The position numbers and the translations under genes are program-made. Under the pieces are notes generated by a model. That model saw only the letters and a program-made list of their open reading frames with translations. It ran no database searches and was not told the origin of the DNA. Shown here piece by piece: positions 60,009-64,000 of a stretch of DNA of 64,000 bases (its first letter is position 1; every line of letters starts with the position of its first letter). Source of the DNA: Geodermatophilus sp. DSM 45219 (GTDB lineage: Bacteria; Actinomycetota; Actinomycetes; Mycobacteriales; Geodermatophilaceae); NCBI RefSeq assembly GCF_900104025.1, contig NZ_FNIQ01000010.1, forward strand, positions 1 through 64,000. The letters run 5' to 3'.

Positions 60009-60818
60009 ATGACCTCGCCACGCCCCGAGACGACCGATCGACCCGAACAGCCCGAGGAGAAGCCGCAGGGCGCCCAGCTGAGCGCCACCCAGGTGGCGGC
60101 CGGTGCCCTGGCCGCGGTGTCCTCCGCGGTGGTGGCCTCCTTCTTCGGCCTCGCCGGCACGCTCATCGGCGCCGCGCTGGCCAGCGTGATCAGCACCGTC
60201 AGCGCTGCCCTCTACAGCAACTCCCTGCAGAAGACCAACGAGCGATTGCGCCAGGCTCGCAGCCAGCTGACCGGGAAGCAGGCCAGGGTCGAGGAGACCC
60301 GGGTCCAGGAGGCCCCGGCCGCGACCCCGGTGACCCAGGTCCTGCCGGCCCACCTCGACCCGCGCCGCGCGCCGGCGCGGAAGGCCCGGCCGCGGTGGAC
60401 CAGGGTGGCCGTCTACGCCGCCGCCGTCTTCGTCCTCGCCATGGGGATCGTGACCGGCATCGAGCTGATCGGGCAGCGGCCGGTGTCGGCACTCGTCGGC
60501 GACACCGAGACCGCCCGGACGACGACCATCGGCGCGATCACCAACACCTCGTCGTCCACCGAGGAGCAGGACGAGGGTGACCCCTCGACCCCGACGTCCC
60601 CCACCACCACCGCGCCGGCCACCGCGACCGACGCCCCGGCGCCCGAGGACGGGTCGACGTCGGAGGACGAGGACGCCGAGGAGACCGGCTCGGCGACGCC
60701 GACGCGGACCTCCGAGGCCGAGCCCACGACCGGGAGCGAGCCCACCGAGGCCCCGGACGAGTCGTCCGAGGAGGCGGTGGAGGACGAGCCGGCGCCCGCG
60801 GCCGAACCGACCGGCTGA
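60009..60818 (+). CDS. Membrane protein with acidic Ser/Thr-rich tail
   Basis: 269 residues. Two hydrophobic regions: VAAGALAAVSSAVVASFFGLAGTLIGAALASVIS (about 30-63) and VAVYAAAVFVLAMGIVTGIELIG (about 136-158). Between them is a charged linker; after the second lies a 110-residue disordered tail of Asp/Glu/Ser/Thr/Pro. It resembles actinobacterial hypothetical proteins with periplasmic or cell-wall-facing mucin-like tails. No catalytic motif. It converges on the GGDEF-EAL gene with a strong terminator between. Confidence 0.8.
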   Translation: MTSPRPETTDRPEQPEEKPQGAQLSATQVAAGALAAVSSAVVASFFGLAGTLIGAALASVISTVSAALYSNSLQKTNERLRQARSQLTGKQARVEETRVQEAPAATPVTQVLPAHLDPRRAPARKARPRWTRVAVYAAAVFVLAMGIVTGIELIGQRPVSALVGDTETARTTTIGAITNTSSSTEEQDEGDPSTPTSPTTTAPATATDAPAPEDGSTSEDEDAEETGSATPTRTSEAEPTTGSEPTEAPDESSEEAVEDEPAPAAEPTG

Positions 60819-60828
60819 CCCCACCACG

Positions 60829-60872
60829 ACGACGCCCGCGGCCCCGGTGAGAACCGGGGCCGCGGGCGTCGT
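60829..60872. terminator. 19-bp bidirectional terminator
   Basis: ACGACGCCCGCGGCCCCGG (60829-60847) pairs perfectly with CCGGGGCCGCGGGCGTCGT (60854-60872) around TGAGAA, between convergent genes ending at 60818 and 60886. Confidence 0.9.
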
Positions 60873-60885
60873 GGCACGTGCCGGC

Positions 60886-62883
60886 TCAGATCCGGACGGC
60901 GACCCTCGCGTCGAACCAGGCCTCCAGCTGCTCGGCCGCCATCGGCCGGCCGATGTGGTGGCCCTGCGCCACGTCGCAGCCCATCTCACCGAGGCGCTGG
61001 CAGGTGGCCTCGTCCTCGACGCCCTCCGCCACGGTCGTCAGCCCGAGGTTGTGCCCCAGCTCGAGCACCGACCGCACGATCAGCGCGTCGCTCGGGTCCG
61101 CCGCCATCGACGCGACCAGGGAGCGGTCGATCTTCACCCGGTGCACCGGCAGGTCCTTGAGCTGGGCCAGCGAGGTGTAGCCGGCGCCGAAGTCGTCGAT
61201 CGACAGCGTCACGCCGCGCTCGGCGAGCTCGCCGAGGATCCGCCGGGCCCGGTCCGGGTCGGCCGTGATCGCGCTCTCGGTGACCTCCAGCTCCAGGCAG
61301 GACGCGGGCAGCCGCCAGTGCGCGAGCAGTTCGGCCACCTCGGCGACGAAGTGCTCGTCGTGCAGGTTGCGGGCCGAGACGTTGACCGCCACACCGAGCA
61401 GCCGGCCGGCGTCCCGCCACCGGGCGCACTGCTCCAGCGCCGCGTCGATGACGTAACGGGTCAGCGGCTCGATGAGCGGCGTGCGCTCGGCGAGCGGGAT
61501 GAACTCCCCCGGCGGGATCAGGCCGCGCTCCGGGTGTTGCCAGCGCACCAGCGCCTCCACACCGCACACGCGCGCGCCGGGCAGTGTGATTTTCGGCTGG
61601 AAGTGGAGGACCAGCTCACGGTTGTCGATCGCCCGGCGCAGCTGGCCGAGCAGACCCAGCCGCTCGGGGCTGTGGTCGTTGAGCGAGGGGTTGTAGACGC
61701 ACACGCCCAGCCCCCGGTCCTTGGCCGAGTACATGGCGATGTCGGCGTTCTGCAGGAGCGACTCGAGGTCGTCCCCGTGCCTGCCCGACAGCGCGATGCC
61801 GATGCTCGCGTCGACGTCCAGGGAGATGCCCTCGACCGCGATGGGCGCCTCCATGGCGGCCAGCGCCCGGACCGCCAGCTGCTGGGCGGATTCCTCGTCG
61901 ACCACGTGCGGCAGCAGGACGGCGAACTCGTCGCCGCCGAGCCGGGCCACCGTGTCGCTGCCGCGGACCGTGGCGCGCAGGCGGTCGGACACCGCCTGCA
62001 GGACGACGTCGCCGTAGGCGTGACCCAGGGTGTCGTTGATCTCCTTGAACCGGTCCAGGTCGATGAGCATCAGGGCCACCGTCCCGGTGCCGGCGTCCGC
62101 CAGTGCCGCCTCGCCCTGCTGGTGCAGCAGCGTGCGGTTGGGCAGGCCGGTCAGCGCGTCGTGCAGGGCCTGCTGCCGGTTGCGCTCGGCCTGTGCCACG
62201 GTCTCGCGGCGGCTGCGGCTGAGCACCGAGGTGAACCAGGCGACGAGGGCGAGTCCGGCCCCGAAGGCCACCGGCGTCGCCACGAGCAGGACCCGCTGGA
62301 CCTCCTCCACGAAGGCCAGCGCCTCGCCGACCCGCTCCCAGTGCTGGGTGGCCTCGCCCCGGACCAACGTCGCGAGCGCGTCGTAGTGGGGATCGACGTA
62401 CACCTCCTCGAACCGCTCGGCGGTCCGGGGGCTCTGCCCGGTGGCGACCACCAGCTGGTCGACGGCGAACTCGTACCGGGCGTGCAGCCGCAGCCACTCG
62501 CCGGTCCGGTCGGTGTGACCGGCCCCCGCGACGGTGCCCATCTCCTCGATCGCGTCGCGGGTGGCCGCGCCGGCCGCGTCGAACGCGGTGCGCGACCAGT
62601 TCTCCGGTTCGACCGTCAGCTGGTCGACGAGGGTCTCCTGGAGCAGCAGCGAACGCTCCACCTGCTCCGACCACTTCGACACCGCGGCGCTCTGCTGGGC
62701 CTCCGCCGAGGCCCGTGCGTTCGTCACCGCGGCGGTCACCGAGAAGGCCGTGAGCACGAGCAGGACCGCGACCAGACCGGCGCTCGCGGCGTGCGTGGAC
62801 AGCCGGACGGGGGCGCCCCGCCGCACGCGGGTCACCGGCTCACGTGGTGAGCCGGGCGTGAGGAGCCAACGGCTGCGCTGCAT
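60886..62883 (-). CDS. GGDEF-EAL protein (cyclic-di-GMP turnover)
   Basis: 665 residues from ATG 62883 (GTG 62910 would add nine). Two transmembrane helices (AGLVAVLLVLTAFSVTAAV at about 35; VLLVATPVAFGAGLALVAWF at about 200) enclose a sensory region. GGDEF domain: VALMLIDLDRFKEINDTLGH and ARLGGDEFAVLL (intact). EAL domain: VCGVEALVRWQHPERGLIPP, VNVSARNL, LELEVTESAI, LSIDDFGAGYTSLAQL, VKIDRSLV and VAEGVE, all key residues kept. It can make and break cyclic di-GMP; the balance is unknown. Confidence 0.93.
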   Translation of the reverse strand: MQRSRWLLTPGSPREPVTRVRRGAPVRLSTHAASAGLVAVLLVLTAFSVTAAVTNARASAEAQQSAAVSKWSEQVERSLLLQETLVDQLTVEPENWSRTAFDAAGAATRDAIEEMGTVAGAGHTDRTGEWLRLHARYEFAVDQLVVATGQSPRTAERFEEVYVDPHYDALATLVRGEATQHWERVGEALAFVEEVQRVLLVATPVAFGAGLALVAWFTSVLSRSRRETVAQAERNRQQALHDALTGLPNRTLLHQQGEAALADAGTGTVALMLIDLDRFKEINDTLGHAYGDVVLQAVSDRLRATVRGSDTVARLGGDEFAVLLPHVVDEESAQQLAVRALAAMEAPIAVEGISLDVDASIGIALSGRHGDDLESLLQNADIAMYSAKDRGLGVCVYNPSLNDHSPERLGLLGQLRRAIDNRELVLHFQPKITLPGARVCGVEALVRWQHPERGLIPPGEFIPLAERTPLIEPLTRYVIDAALEQCARWRDAGRLLGVAVNVSARNLHDEHFVAEVAELLAHWRLPASCLELEVTESAITADPDRARRILGELAERGVTLSIDDFGAGYTSLAQLKDLPVHRVKIDRSLVASMAADPSDALIVRSVLELGHNLGLTTVAEGVEDEATCQRLGEMGCDVAQGHHIGRPMAAEQLEAWFDARVAVRI

Positions 62884-63000
62884 CGTCCCTCGTCGTGGCC
62901 GCACCCGCACGACGCGGGTGACAGCAGGGGGATCGGGTGCCCGGGCACGTCGGTGCAGCCCGGAGCCGCGCCTGCCCCTCCAAGGGGTGAGGGAGGGCGG

Positions 63001-63615
63001 TCAGGACCGGCCGACGAGCTCCGCGACCAGCGGGACGAGCGCGGCGAAGGCCTGCCCGCGGTGGCTGCGGGCGTCCTTCTCCTCGGCGGTGAGCTCGGCC
63101 GCCGTGCGGTCCAGCCCGTCGGGCAGGAACACCGGGTCGTAGCCGAAGCCGTTGCCGCCCCGCGCCTCGCGGACCACCTGTCCCCGCCAGGACCGCTCGA
63201 TCACCCGCTCGGCGCCGTCGGGCGTCACGACCGCGGCCGCGCAGACGAACGCGCCACCACGCCGCTCGTCGGGCACGTCGGCCAGCTGGCCGAGCAGCAG
63301 GGCCGTGTTCGCCGCGTCGTCCCCGTGCCGGCCCGACCACCGCGCGGACAGGACGCCGGGCATCCCGTTGAGCGCGTCGACGGTCAGTCCGGAGTCGTCG
63401 GCGACCGCGGGCAGCCCGGTGTGGCGGACCGCCTCACGCGCCTTGAGCAGCGCGTTCTCGGCGAACGTCGCCCCGGTCTCCGGTGCCTCCGGGTACTCCG
63501 GCACGTCGCGGAGGCCGACCACGGCGACCCCGGGGACGGCGCTGCGCAGCAGCCGCTGCAGCTCGGCCAGCTTGCCGGGGTTGCGGGTGGCCAGCAGCAG
63601 CCGCCGGTCGCTCAT
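63001..63615 (-). CDS. rdgB: dITP/XTP pyrophosphatase (non-canonical purine NTPase)
   Basis: 204 residues, HAM1/RdgB family. Substrate loop [16 protein letters not shown] (about residues 6-21), catalytic Asp in [28 protein letters not shown] and the C-terminal SHRGQA. It removes dITP, ITP and XTP from the nucleotide pool. The start overlaps the rph stop by 4 bp (ATGA), as in many actinobacteria. Confidence 0.95.
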   Translation of the reverse strand: MSDRRLLLATRNPGKLAELQRLLRSAVPGVAVVGLRDVPEYPEAPETGATFAENALLKAREAVRHTGLPAVADDSGLTVDALNGMPGVLSARWSGRHGDDAANTALLLGQLADVPDERRGGAFVCAAAVVTPDGAERVIERSWRGQVVREARGGNGFGYDPVFLPDGLDRTAAELTAEEKDARSHRGQAFAALVPLVAELVGRS

Positions 63616-64000
63616 CGGGCGCCGGCCCGCTGCAGCGCCTCGGCCTGGATCCGGGTCAGCTCGGCGCAGCCGCCGACGGCGAGGTCGAGCAGCGCGTCGA
63701 GCGTGCCGCGGTCGAAGACGCCGTTCTCGGCGGTGCCCTGCACCTCGACGAAGCTGCCGTCGCCGGTGCAGACGACGTTCATGTCGGTGCCGGCGCGCAC
63801 GTCCTCCTCGTAAGCCAGGTCCAGCCGCGGCTGTCCGTCGACCACGCCCACGCTGACCGCGGCCACCGACTGCAGCACCGCGCCGGGCCGGACCAGCTTC
63901 TTCCGCTCCCCCAGCCAGGAGACGGCGTCGGCCAGGGCCACGTAGGCGCCGGTGATCGCCGCGGTCCGGGTGCCGCCGTCGGCCTGCAGCACGTCGCAGT
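63612..64000 (-). CDS. rph: Ribonuclease PH, 3' part (runs off the window)
   Basis: Only the C-terminal about 129 residues are inside the window; the gene continues past 64000. The segment has [53 protein letters not shown] and a C-terminal LTRIQAEAL, diagnostic of RNase PH. It trims tRNA 3' ends with phosphate. It overlaps rdgB by 4 bp. Confidence 0.95.
   Translation of the reverse strand, partial: CDVLQADGGTRTAAITGAYVALADAVSWLGERKKLVRPGAVLQSVAAVSVGVVDGQPRLDLAYEEDVRAGTDMNVVCTGDGSFVEVQGTAENGVFDRGTLDALLDLAVGGCAELTRIQAEALQRAGAR

Noticed and set aside
57536-60196. Long antisense frame across the DUF222/HNH gene
   Set aside because: The HNH and DUF222 motifs on the plus strand are unambiguous; the antisense translation is low complexity.
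62911-63000. Terminator after rdgB
   Set aside because: Only weak, imperfect GC stems are present; not convincing.
1-64000. CRISPR array, insertion sequence, integrase or prophage genes
   Set aside because: I saw no regularly spaced direct repeats, no transposase DDE or HTH_21 signatures, no tyrosine or serine recombinase and no phage structural genes on either strand.

Overview
The window is very GC-rich, has short intergenic gaps, many GTG starts and frequent ATGA/GTGA stop-start overlaps. Together with a DUF222/HNH '13E12-type' endonuclease, a GAF-ANTAR protein, a paaABCDE set and many TetR/IclR/MarR regulators, this points to a high-GC actinobacterium. The overall look is like Geodermatophilaceae (Blastococcus/Geodermatophilus/Modestobacter); that family-level placement is inference from remembered protein similarity, not from a search.

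Layout. 1-8.4 kb: an accessory and partly decaying region. It has a MarR/MFS/flavin-reductase unit with two matching operator palindromes, a divergent MFS/LacI pair with a LacI-type operator, an MBL-fold hydrolase, and four gene remnants (SDR, XRE/ClgR-like HTH, LysR, adenosine deaminase). 8.4-13.5 kb: a Cys-rich four-helix (copper-storage-like) protein divergent from an ArsR-type regulator, an SDR, a polysaccharide deacetylase, type I IPP isomerase, an alpha/beta hydrolase and a small membrane protein.

13.5-43.9 kb is the core: a catabolic supercluster that appears to take aromatic amines to central metabolism. It begins with a copper amine oxidase and APC permease, two TetR regulators, a second APC permease and a flavin monoamine oxidase. 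These would oxidise amines such as phenylethylamine or tyramine to aldehydes. An operon then follows with an MBL-like protein, an FAD aromatic hydroxylase, homogentisate dioxygenase, an unknown conserved 280-residue protein, fumarylacetoacetase and an aldehyde dehydrogenase with an apparent internal deletion, plus an IclR regulator. Next comes the phenylacetate pathway: thiolase, 3-hydroxyacyl-CoA dehydrogenase, a P450, paaZ, paaR, paaK, paaABCDE, an FlK-like thioesterase and an MHS-type transporter. Four related palindromes (about 30211, 37790, 37899, 42446) look like PaaR boxes and delimit that regulon.

43.9-64 kb is more housekeeping-like: SnoaL-like protein, small acidic lipoprotein, two further MFS transporters around an ArsR-type regulator with tandem operators, an epimerase, a thioesterase/acyl-CoA dehydrogenase pair, STAS protein, aldo/keto reductase, histidine phosphatase, a degenerate EAL protein, TetR, DUF427, DUF3618, tRNA-Leu(UAG), GAF-ANTAR, the DUF222/HNH endonuclease, a Thr/Ser/Glu-tailed membrane protein, a GGDEF-EAL protein, rdgB and the 3' part of rph, which leaves the window at 64000. 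A roughly 45-50 bp intergenic repeat lies just 3' of genes at three places, possibly four.
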